A stretch of DNA of 64,000 bases from VRUE01 sp963717375 (GTDB lineage: Bacteria > Actinomycetota > Thermoleophilia > Solirubrobacterales > 70-9): positions 124,001 to 188,000 of the forward strand of contig OY970329.1 in NCBI GenBank assembly GCA_963717375.1, given 5' to 3'. Under the pieces are notes generated by a model, which did not search any database, was not told the DNA's origin, and saw only the letters and a program-made list of their open reading frames with translations. How positions within the stretch are numbered: the first letter of the stretch is position 1; each line of letters opens with the position of its first letter. Position numbers and translations under genes: made by a program. Positions 39,112 to 48,700 of the stretch are shown in pieces.

Positions 39112-40828
39112 AACTGGCGAGTGGCCACTGGACGAGGAGCAGCGCGCCGCAGTTGAGGCAAGTGAGCCAGCCATCGCCGTCCTGGCGGGACCCGGGAGCG
39201 GAAAGACACGCACTTTGTCCTATCGTGCGAGATACCTGCTAGAGGGCACCAGTGGCGGAGGGGCGCTTCTGCTCACTTTCACCAATAAGGCGGCGGCAGA
39301 AATGAAGTCCCGTGCCCTTGGTGCCGGATATTTGGCAAGCAGTCGCATTCAAGCCAGCACCTTTCACGGCTTTGGAGCTCGAATGCTTCGCAGTCACGGT
39401 TATCTAGTTGGAGTCTCGGAGGACTTTGACTTTCTCGACGATGTCTCTCAGAAGGAGCTCGCCGATCAGGTCGCGGCTACATCAGGTCTCCGCCAGCGAT
39501 TGGGACGTTGGTCCTATCTGCGCCTACGAAGAAAAGAGCCAGACGCCGATACGGCGGCATTTGGAGAGGTATTCGAGCGCGCCAAGCGGGAAAGGGGGGT
39601 CGTTGACTATGACGATCTCGTCGTCTACACAGCCAGCCTCCTTGAGTCCAACCCAGAGGTGGTGGAGGCTTATGCAGCGAAATATCCACATCTTCTCGTT
39701 GACGAGTTTCAGGACACCAACGCCGCCCAGTTCGCAATTGTGAATTCACTTGCCGCGAAGGTGGCGAGCGTATCCGTGTTCGCCGATGACGATCAAGCTA
39801 TTTTTCGTTTTGCGGGTGCAGATCTGAAAAATGTGAGGAGCTTCGTCGAGATCCTGGATGCCAAGACCTACCCGCTAACTCGCAATTACCGCTGTGCACG
39901 GTCGATTGTTGACGCGGCAAATGCGTTGATCGCGTGCGACGAACATGCGAGTGGGCGGCGGATGCTGGTCGTGAAAAACGGCGGGGAGGTTCGGCCCGAG
40001 GTCTTCGACAACGCAAACGCTGAGGCGAGTGCGATGGGGGATGAGATCGAAGTACGTATCAACGACGGGACATCGCCCGGCGATATCGCGATCCTCGTCC
40101 GTTCCGGTTATCGCGCCAAGGATCTCCTAATCGAGCTCCAGCGCCGCAATCTTCCGGTTTCAGATTGGCGAGGCCCGACGTATGAGCCACGGGGAAAGCA
40201 GACGCTAGCGACCTGCCTCTCAGTGATCCGCGGCCGCCTTTCCGATCGTCAAGCGACTCGCCTGGCGGAGTTGTTTGGCGAGCCGACGCCCGAGGAGCGA
40301 GAGTCGATTAATTTCCTCAGCGTCCTTGGGGGCGACGCTGCCGGTTGCCTGCGTGAGGCATTTGATGCAGCGCATTCAGGTGAGCCTCCGATGGCCGTTG
40401 CAGGCAAGGCTAGGGCGGCGATTGCTGTCGTCGATCAAGGGGCTGCCGACGACATCGATCCGATCCTCGATGCAATTGCGGATTTCGAAGCGCACGATCC
40501 CGAGTTCTCCCTTGACGACCTGCTCTCTGAGTTGGCGCTTGGTGGCGGCGGACGGCCGCCCACCGCGGGAAGTGGGATCAAGCTAGCGACGCTCCACAAG
40601 ACCAAGGGGTTGCAGTGGCCGATCGTGTATCTGGTTGGGATGGAGGAGGGCCATCTTCCCGACTATCGCGAGGAGGAGAACCCGCTACACGAGGAGCGTC
40701 GACTCTGCTTCGTTGGGGTCTGTCGAGCCGAAGAGACGCTTGTCCTAACCCGTATCAGGGCGGTTAAGACCTTCTCCAAGAAGGCTTCTCCTTTTCTCGC
40801 TGAGCTGGGTATGCCCGCTTCTCCCTGA
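39104..40828 (+). CDS. gajB: GajB-like UvrD/Rep-type helicase (Gabija-type)
   Basis: The 574-residue SF1 helicase has Walker A GPGSGKTR at 29-36, TFTNKAAAEM near 58-67, Walker B DEFQD at 200-204, motif III DDDQAIFRFAGA at 228-239, motif IV LTRNYR near 257 and motif V/VI segments ATLHKTKGLQWP and RLCFVGVCRAEE near the end. Length is somewhat above the roughly 500 residues of the Bacillus GajB. It begins inside the gajA stop codon region (8-base overlap), so the two are made together. In Gabija this helicase senses DNA ends or works with GajA to degrade phage DNA. A hairpin follows. Confidence 0.88.
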   Translation: MPETGEWPLDEEQRAAVEASEPAIAVLAGPGSGKTRTLSYRARYLLEGTSGGGALLLTFTNKAAAEMKSRALGAGYLASSRIQASTFHGFGARMLRSHGYLVGVSEDFDFLDDVSQKELADQVAATSGLRQRLGRWSYLRLRRKEPDADTAAFGEVFERAKRERGVVDYDDLVVYTASLLESNPEVVEAYAAKYPHLLVDEFQDTNAAQFAIVNSLAAKVASVSVFADDDQAIFRFAGADLKNVRSFVEILDAKTYPLTRNYRCARSIVDAANALIACDEHASGRRMLVVKNGGEVRPEVFDNANAEASAMGDEIEVRINDGTSPGDIAILVRSGYRAKDLLIELQRRNLPVSDWRGPTYEPRGKQTLATCLSVIRGRLSDRQATRLAELFGEPTPEERESINFLSVLGGDAAGCLREAFDAAHSGEPPMAVAGKARAAIAVVDQGAADDIDPILDAIADFEAHDPEFSLDDLLSELALGGGGRPPTAGSGIKLATLHKTKGLQWPIVYLVGMEEGHLPDYREEENPLHEERRLCFVGVCRAEETLVLTRIRAVKTFSKKASPFLAELGMPASP

Positions 40829-40865
40829 GAGCCGGTCACCAGCCCGAAGCAAGGGAGAAGACGGG
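40814..40865. terminator. Hairpin between gajB and the convergent aminotransferase gene
   Basis: CCCG-CTTCTCCCT (40814-40826) pairs with AGGGAGAAG-A-CGGG (40852-40865) with one bulged base and a 25-base loop. The left arm includes the end of gajB and the right arm lies just before the aminotransferase stop, so it can act on both transcripts. No U-tract is present. Confidence 0.45.
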
Positions 40866-42008
40866 CTAGGCCGAAAACGAGCTAGCTGCGGCGACGATGC
40901 GGTCCAGCTCCTCGTCGGTTATCGACGGGAAGATGGGGAGGGAGCAGCTTTCGGCGGCCAGGCGTTCGCTGACCGGGAGGTCGCCTTGGCTTGGGGCGTA
41001 GGCCGGCTGCAGGTGGATCGGGGTGGGGTAGTGGATCGCGCTGGCGACTCCGCTTTGGTTGAGGTGCTCGCGAAGGGCGTCGCGGTCGGGAGTGCGGACT
41101 ACGAAGAGGTGGTAGACGTGGTCGCCGTCGGCCACTGGGGGCGCCGGCAGGATCAGGTCGGTGCCCGAGAGCGCCTCGCAGAGGGTTGCTCCGGCTTGGC
41201 GGCGCTGCTCGTTCCATTCGCTGAGCCGCTTCAGCTTGACGCTGAGGATCGCGGCCTGGAGGGAGTGGAGGCGGTGCGTGCCCGCCGCCATCTCATGGTG
41301 ATGGCGTGTTCCCTCGCCGTGCGAGCGCATCAGTCGGATCCGCTCGGCGAGGTCTGCGTCGGCGGTCACGACGGCGCCGCCGTCGCCCCAGCCACCGAGG
41401 TTCTTGGTTGGGTAGAAGCTGAAGCAGCCGGCGTCGCCGTGCGTGCCGGCGGGCCGGCCTTGGTAGCGCGACCCATGGGCCTGGCAGGAATCCTCGACCA
41501 CGCGCAGACCTCGGGCCCGGCAGAGGGCGAGCAGCGGCTCCATCTCAACCGAACGGCCGTAAAGGTGCACGGGGATGACGCAGCGAGTGCGCTCGGTGAG
41601 GGCGGGCTCGACCAGCTCGGCCGTGATCAGCGCGGTGTCCTCGTCGACGTCGATCAGGACTGGCGTCGCCCCGGTGGCGGTCACCGCCTCGGCGGTTGCG
41701 ATGAAGCTGTTGGTCGGCACGATGACCTCGTCGCCGGGGCCGATTCCGAGCGCCCGCAGGGTCAACTCGAGCGCGCTGGTGCCGGAGGAGACTCCGATCG
41801 CGTGCTCGGTCTCACACCAGGTGGCGAACTCGCGCTCGAAGGTCTCCAGCTCCTCGCCAAGGGTGAAGGCGGCGCTGCCGGCGATCCGCTCGATCGCGGC
41901 GAAGATGTCCGCGGTGAGGACGGGGTCGGCGGAGTCAAGGCGCACGAAAGGCACCCCGGTGGTTGCCGCCTGGGCGGGCGGCGCAGCTTGTGCGAGGGCG
42001 GGGTTCAC
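40866..42008 (-). CDS. DegT/DnrJ/EryC1/StrS-family sugar aminotransferase
   Basis: The 380-residue PLP enzyme has SSGTSALELTLRALGIGPGD near 75-93, EDSCQAHGS at 172-180 (D173 contacts the PLP nitrogen) and the PLP lysine K202 in FYPTKNLGGWGDGG. The family makes amino sugars by transamination of nucleotide-linked keto-sugars, usually from glutamate. In this locus it can build the amino sugar of the surface glycan. It starts inside the stop codon of the LuxR-type regulator (ATGA overlap), an odd coupling, and lies downstream of the giant surface-protein gene on the same strand. Confidence 0.92.
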   Translation of the reverse strand: MNPALAQAAPPAQAATTGVPFVRLDSADPVLTADIFAAIERIAGSAAFTLGEELETFEREFATWCETEHAIGVSSGTSALELTLRALGIGPGDEVIVPTNSFIATAEAVTATGATPVLIDVDEDTALITAELVEPALTERTRCVIPVHLYGRSVEMEPLLALCRARGLRVVEDSCQAHGSRYQGRPAGTHGDAGCFSFYPTKNLGGWGDGGAVVTADADLAERIRLMRSHGEGTRHHHEMAAGTHRLHSLQAAILSVKLKRLSEWNEQRRQAGATLCEALSGTDLILPAPPVADGDHVYHLFVVRTPDRDALREHLNQSGVASAIHYPTPIHLQPAYAPSQGDLPVSERLAAESCSLPIFPSITDEELDRIVAAASSFSA

Positions 42009-42733
42009 GCGATCGGCTGGGGTTCGATGTCGCGGGTCACGATTGAGCCGTTGCTTTCGGGGCCCGGAGCACGGGCGCCGATCAGGCCGACGGCCTGGGC
42101 CTGCTCTGGATCGAGCAGCAGCGCGGTGACCTCCTTGCGGGAGCGGATACCGAGCTTCGTGAAGGCTGAAGAGAGGTGGCTCTTGACCGTGCTCTGGGCA
42201 AGCAGCAGGCGTTCAGCGATCTCGCTATTGGTCAGCCCCCTCGAGACGAGCGCCAGGACCTGCCGCTCACGGTGCGAGAAGGCCGGCCTTTCGACGCTTG
42301 CGCGCAGCTTGCGAGGCACGACCGATTGGCCACTGGCGACTGCCAGGGCGGTGACGGCCAAGGTGGTCTCGATCTCGGGCTCGAAGACGATTGCGTCGGC
42401 GCCGGCGTCAAGAGCGCGACGGGCGCCGGTGCCGGTTACCGGTGGTGAGATCACGATGATTGCGAGCTTCGGCTGTTCACGCCGCAGGCGGCGCAGGGCG
42501 GCCATGCCGTTGGCCTCGTCGACATCGCTGACGAGGACGAAGATGGTTGATGCGTCGATCGCGGCCTCGTCGATCTCATCGTGAGAGGAAACTGGCTCAG
42601 TGACCGAGAGCCCGCGCTCGCCAAAGGTCTCGACGATGCGACGCGAGATCGCCTCATTGCTGCTCAACACCTGCAGCTGAGGTTTGACCGGAGCGGTCCG
42701 GCCATTGCTCTGTTCGGTTTCTGCCTTCACCAT
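42005..42733 (-). CDS. LuxR/NarL-type regulator with a receiver-like domain lacking the phospho-acceptor Asp
   Basis: The start is ATG 42733 (MVKAETEQ); the longer frame upstream is a shadow of the giant gene. The 242-residue protein has a receiver-like domain at about 18-130 and a LuxR helix-turn-helix at about 147-205 (SHRERQVLALVSRGLTNSEIAERL, then STVKSHLSSAFTKLGI). In the receiver, the position of the phosphorylated Asp falls on Val in IFVLVSD and the N-terminal acidic pair is missing, so regulation by phosphorylation is unlikely. It lies between the giant surface-protein gene and the aminotransferase gene and may control this locus. Confidence 0.82.
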   Translation of the reverse strand: MVKAETEQSNGRTAPVKPQLQVLSSNEAISRRIVETFGERGLSVTEPVSSHDEIDEAAIDASTIFVLVSDVDEANGMAALRRLRREQPKLAIIVISPPVTGTGARRALDAGADAIVFEPEIETTLAVTALAVASGQSVVPRKLRASVERPAFSHRERQVLALVSRGLTNSEIAERLLLAQSTVKSHLSSAFTKLGIRSRKEVTALLLDPEQAQAVGLIGARAPGPESNGSIVTRDIEPQPIA

Positions 42734-42761
42734 TGAAATAACGGGCAGGGGGGGCTGGCAC

Positions 42762-42781
42762 TTCCGCCGCAACCGGCGGAA
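42762..42781 (-). terminator. Hairpin after the giant surface-protein gene
   Basis: TTCCGCCG (42762-42769) and CGGCGGAA (42774-42781) form a perfect 8-bp stem around a 4-base loop, 8 bases after the stop codon of the giant gene and 29 bases before the regulator start. It could terminate or reduce read-through. Confidence 0.5.
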
Positions 42782-42789
42782 TTTCGTGC

Positions 42790-45700
42790 CTAGGGATTCG
42801 CCGCTTTGAAGTGGGCGGAGATTTCGGCGGCGGTCAGTGCCCGGTTGTAGATCGCGACCTCGTCGAGGTTGCCTTTGCCGAACAGAGACGAAGCGCCGCG
42901 CGACATGAAGTAGAGGGTCGAGTTGGCGAAGTTGCCGGCTCCGGTGCCGCTGTTGAGCTTGGTGTAGCTCACGGGCACGCCATCGACATAGGGGATGACC
43001 TGCTGGGAGGCGGTGGCGCTGCTGTCCATGACGATGGCGTAGTGGTGCCAGACGTTGGCGGAGGGGCGGGTGAAGTAGGCGGTATTGCGGCTTGTCGAAC
43101 GCCCGATCCCGACTCCGAAGCGGCTGAGCGCCAGCAGTTCGGAGGCGTTGGGGTCGACGAAGAAGCCGCCGTTGGTGTTGCTCGAGTTGGGGGTGAATTC
43201 GAAAGCGAGATCGTCGTTGTTCGAGAAGCTCGACCATTTGAGCCAGAATTCAAGCGTCAGTTTGTTTGTGCCGGAAAGGTTGAGCGCGGCACTCGCGGCG
43301 TCATTCGAGCCGTCGAAGGAGGCAGAGGGGTTGGAGTCGGCTCCACCCGCCAGGGCTCCCGCTCCGCCCAAGGTCACGCCGTTGAGGGCTGTCGCGGTGT
43401 GGCCACCGACGCCGTCGGCGAAGCTCGTACCGGAGGTCTCGGCCATACGCCAGTAGTCGATCAGGCCCGGCGTGGCGCTGACCACGTTGCTGTAGTTGCT
43501 CTGCACTTTGAGGACGACGGTGGTGGTGCCGGTCGCGCCGGCGTTGTCGGTGACCCGCAGGCCGATCGTCCGGTCGCCGGAGGTCGTGAAGGTTTTGGTC
43601 GTCGTCGCCGTGGCGCCGGTGTTCGTCTCGTAGCTGCCATTGCCGTCGAGATCCCATTCGTATTTGGTGACGGTGCCGTCGGGGTCCGCCGAGGTGGAGG
43701 CGTTGAAGCTGGCGGCCGTATTGACCGTGACCGGGTTGGGCGTGGCGGTGAAGGAGGCGACCGGAGCGCGGTTCTGGACCGTCACCGCTTTGGTGGTGGT
43801 GGCGGTTAGGCCGAGGTTGTCGGTGACGCGCAGCCCGACCGTGACGTTGCCCGCGTTCGCGAAGGTTTTCGTGGTGCTCGCGGTCGAGCCCGCGTCAGTC
43901 TCGTAAGTGCCGTTGCCGTCGAAGTCCCATTCGTATTTCGCGATCGTGCCGTCGGGGTCCGAAGAGGCCGAGCCGTTGAAGGTCACGGCGGTGCCGGTGG
44001 GGACCGGGTTTGGCGTCGCGGTAAAGGAAGCCGTGGGGGCGCGGTTCGAGACAGTCAGAGCTTGCGTCGTCGTCGCGGTGCCGCCGTTGTTGTCGGTGAC
44101 CCTCAGGCCGACCGTCACGTTGCCGGCGGTGACGAAGGTTTTCGTCGTCGTGGCAGTGGCGCCGGTGCTGGTCTCGTAGCTGCCGTTGCCGTCGAAGTCC
44201 CATTCGTATTTGGTGACCGTGCCGTCGGGATCTGAGGATCCGGAGGCATTGAAGCTGACCGATTTTCCGCTCACCACCGGGTTGGGTGTGAGCGTGAAGG
44301 AAGCCGAGGGCAGGCGGTTCTGAACCGTGAGGACCCGCGTCGTCGTTGCCGTCGCGCTGTTGTTGTCGGTGATCCGCAGCCCGATCGTCGGCGTGCTTGC
44401 GGTGGCGTACGTTTTGCTTGTCGTCGCCGTGGCGCCGGTGTTCGTCTCGTAGCTGCCGTTGCCGTCAAGGTCCCATTCGTATTTGGCGATCGTGCCATCG
44501 GGATCGGAGGAGCCGGTTGCGTCGAAGCTGACCGCCGTACCGGTCGGCACCGGATTGGGGGAGGCGGTGAAGGAGGCAGATGGAGCACGGTTCTGGACCG
44601 TCAGGGCCCGGGTGGTGGTGGCGGTCGCCCCGTTGCTGTCGGTCACCCGCAGGCCGACGGTTACGTTGGCGGAGACGCTGTAGGTGCTCGTCGCGGTGGG
44701 GGTGGTGCCGGTATCGGTCTCGTAGCTGCCATTGCCGTCCAGGTCCCATTCGTACTTAGCAAGCGGGCCCTCGGGGTCCGAGGAGGCGGCGGCGTTGAAG
44801 TTGACCTGGGTTCCGGTCTGGACCGGGTTGGGCGTCGCGGTGAACGATGCAGTGGGGTTCTGATTTTGAGCCGTGACGGTTCGCGTCGTGGTCGTCGTCG
44901 CGCCGTCGTCGTCGGTGACGCGCAGGCCGACTTCGTGATCGCCGGCGGCTTCGAAGGAGTGAGACGCAGTGGGGGTTGTGCCCGTGTTGGTCTCGAAGCT
45001 GCCGTTGCCGTCGAAGTCCCACTCGTATTTGACGATCGAGCCGTCGGAATCGGAGGACGCGGAAGCGTTGAAGCTCACCGGGGCCAGCGTCACCACCGGG
45101 TTGGGCGTCGCGGTGAAGGAGGCCGAAGGAGCTTTGTTTTGCACCGCCAGGTCAACCGTCGTCGCTGCCGTGGCGCCGTCGCTGTCTGTCACCCGCAGGC
45201 CAATCGTCACATTGCCTTTTTTGGCGTAGTTTTTCGTCGTCGTCGGCGTGGTACCGGTGTTGGTCTCGTAGCTGCCGTTGCCGTCCAGGTCCCATTCGTA
45301 TTTGGCGATCGGGCCCTCGGGGTCAGATGAGCCCGAGGCGTCGAAGCCGGCCTGGTCGCCGGTCGAGACCGGGTTTGGCGTTGCGGTGAACGAGGCTGTC
45401 GGCAGGGTGCCCTGGACCGTGACGGTGCGCGTCGTCGTCGTCGTTTCGCCGGTGTTGTCGGTGACCCGCAGGCCGACGCTGACATCGCCGGCGGTTGAGT
45501 AGGTGCTTGACGCCGTCGCGGTTTCGCCGGTGTTGGTCTCGTAGCTGCCGTTGCCGTCGAGGTCCCATTCGTATTTGACGACGGCGCCGTCCGGATCCGA
45601 AGAATCCGAGGCGTTGAAGTTCACCGGGAGGCCGGCGGCAACCGGGTTGGGCGAGGCGGTGAAGGAAGCCACCGGCGGTTTGCCGATGCTGGCATCGAAG

Positions 45701-48700
45701 TGCGCGGCGACCTCGGAAGAGCCGAGGGCGCGGTTGTAGATTGCGACCTCGTCGAGGCTACCTTTGCCGAACAGCGTCTGGGCGTTGCGCGACATGAAGT
45801 AGAGGGCGGAGTTGGCGAAGTTGCCCGCACCGGTTCCGCTGGCGGTCTTTTCGTAGGGGACGGGCTGGCCGTCGACATAGGGCACGACCTGTTCCGCGGC
45901 GGGTGCCTGGGCGTCGAAGACCAGCGTGTAGTGATGCCAAGCGCCGGCGCTTGGCCGTTCGAAGTAGGCGTTGTTGCGCGATCCTTCGCGGCCGATCGCG
46001 ACGCCGAACTTGCCGCCGAGCTCGCCCGCGTTGGGGTCAACCAGGAAGCCACCGTCGTTTGCGTTGAAGTTGGGCGTGTACTCGAAGGCGAGGTGGTCGT
46101 CATTGGCGTAGGCAGCCCAGTTGAGCCAGAATTCGACCGTCAGTTGCGAGGTCCCGGAGAGGTTGAGTTTCGCGCTCGCGGTGCCATTGTTGCCGTCAAA
46201 GCTGGCCGCCGCATTGGGGTCGCCGGAGAGGGCTCCGGGTGCGCCAAAGCCGATCCCGCCTTCGGTGACGGCGGCATTGCCTCCGACGCCATCGGCGAAT
46301 GTGGGGCCGGATTTCTCGCCGAGCCGCCAGTAGTCGACCAGGCCGGGCGTCGAGCTGACCGCGCCGAAGTAGGAGCCGACAACGTTGACAACACGGGTCG
46401 TGGTCGCGGTTTCGCCACTGTCGTCGGTGACGCGCAGGCCGACGGTGACGTCGCCGCCGTTGGTGTAGCGCTTGGTCGTGGTCGGCGTCGAGCCGGTGTT
46501 GGTCTCGTAGCTGCCGTTGCCGTCCAGGTCCCATTCGTATTTGGTGACGGTGCCGTCGGGGTCCGAGGAGGCGGAGGCGTTGAAGGCAACCTGGGTGCCG
46601 ATTGGCGACGGGTTGGGCGTCGCGATGAAGGAGGCGGTGGGGGGCTGGTTTTTCACCACGAGGTTGACGCTGCTCGTCGCGGTCGCGCCACCGTTGTCCG
46701 TGACCCTGAGGCCGACCTGGTATTCGCCGGCGCCGGCGTAGGAGCTGGTCGTGGTCGGCGTCGAGCCGGTGTTGGTCTCGTAGCTGCCGTTGCCGTCGAG
46801 GTCCCATTCGTATTTGGCGATCGTGCCGTCGGGGTCCGAGGAGCCGGAGGCGTTGAAGCTGACCTGGGTGTCGGTTTCGACCGGGTTTGGCGTAGCCGTG
46901 AAGGATGCTTCCGGCAGGTTGTTGGGTGTCCTGGCCAGGTAGTGGGAGTTGATTTCCCCCGCGCTCAGAGCCCGGTTGTAGATCGCCACCTCATCGAGGC
47001 TGCCTTTGCCGAACAGGGCCGAGGCATTGCGCGACATGAAGGAGAGGGTCGAGTTGGCGAATTTGCCCGCTCCGGTTCCGGTGTTGAGCTTTTCGAAGGA
47101 AATGGGTTTGCCGTCGACGTAGGGCAGGATCTCCTGGGTGGCGGGGGCCGTGGTGTCCAAGACGAGCGCGTAATGGTGCCAAGCACCAGCGCTGGGCCGC
47201 GCGAAGTAGGCGTTGTTGCGAGATTCGCCGCGGCCGATCGCAACACCGAACTTGCCGCCCAGCTCACCCGCGTTGGGGTCGACCAGGAATCCGCCGTCGG
47301 TTTCGTTGAAGTTCGGCGTCAGCTCGAGCGCAAGGTCATCGTCGTTGGCGTAGGCGGCCCAGTTGAGCCAGAATTCGACCGTCAGCTGTGAGGTACCGGA
47401 GAGGTTGACATTGGCGCTGGCACCGCCGCTGGCACCATCAAAGGTCGCAGCCGTGTTCGGGTCGGCTTCCAATGCTCCCGGCGTGCCGAGGGTGATGCCG
47501 CCTTTGAGCGTGGCGGGACTCGGACCCACCAGGTCAGCGAAGGTCGTGCCCGATTTCTCCCCGAGGCGCCAGTAGTCGGTAAGACCGGGGGTCGAGCCGA
47601 TCGCGGCGCTGTAGGGGCCACCGACGGTGACCGTCCGGGTCGTGGTGGCCGTGGCGCCGCTGTTGTCGGTGACGCGCAGGCCGACCTGGTATTCACCGGC
47701 GCTGGCGTAGGAGCTGGTCGTGGTCGGCGTCGAGCCCGTGTTCGTCTCATAGCTGCCGTTGCCGTCGAGGTCCCATTCGTATTTGACGATCGTGCCGTCG
47801 GGGTCGAATGAAGCCGAGCCGTTGAAGGCGACCTGCGTGTTGGCCGTCACCGGATTCGGTGTCGCTGTGAACGAGGCCTGCGGGACATTCTGCTGAACCA
47901 CCAGCGTGCGCGTGGTGGTTTCGACAGCACCACCGTTGTCGGTTACACGCAGTCCGATCTGGCGATTTCCCTCAGTCGCGTAGGAGCTGGTCGTGGTCGG
48001 CGTCGTGCCCGTGCTGGTCTCATAGGTCCCATTCCCGTCGAGGTCCCATTCGTATTTGACGATCGTGCCGTCGGGGTCCGAGGAGGCCGAGCCGTTGAAG
48101 GTCACCTGGGTGTTGGTCGCGACCGGGTTGGGTGAGGCCGTGAAAGAGGCTTGGGGCAGTTTGTTGGTACGGCTGGCCTGGTAGTGGGCGCCGATTTCGG
48201 TGCCGGTCAGAGCGCGGCTGTAGATCGCGAGCTCGTCGAGGCTGCCTTTGCCGAACAGGGCCGAGGCGTTGCGCGACATGATCGAGAGGATCGAGTTGGC
48301 GAATTTGCCGGCCCCGATGCCGGTATTGAGCTTTTCGTAGGAGATCGGTTTGCCGTCGACGTAAGGAACGATCTGCTGAGCCGCGGGAGCCGTGGTGTCG
48401 ATAGCGAAGGCGTAGTGGTGCCAGGCACCGGCGCTGGGACGCGCGAAGTAGACGTTGTTGCGCGATTCGCCGCGGCCGATGCCGACGCCGAACTTGCCGC
48501 CGAGCTCGCCCGCGTTGGGGTCGACGAGGAAGCCGCCGTTGGTGTTGTTGAAGTTGGGCGTCAGCTCGAGCGCCAGATCGTCGTCGTTGGCGTAGGCGGC
48601 CCAGTTGAGCCAGAATTCGATCGTCAGCTGGGAGGTGCCGGAGAGGTCGACATTGGCGCTGGCAGCGCCGGTTGCTCCGTCAAACGTCGCGGCTGTATCG

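Noticed and set aside
37372..40865. Transposase, integrase or attachment repeats around the Gabija-like cassette.
   Set aside because: I found no recombinase gene and no clear direct repeat at the two borders; transfer is suggested only by codon use and gene content.
42005..43237. Long N-terminal extension of the LuxR-type regulator (410 residues).
   Set aside because: The extra 168 residues are antisense-like shadow of the LamG-encoding end of the giant gene on the same strand in another frame; MVKAETEQ at 42733 is the plausible start.
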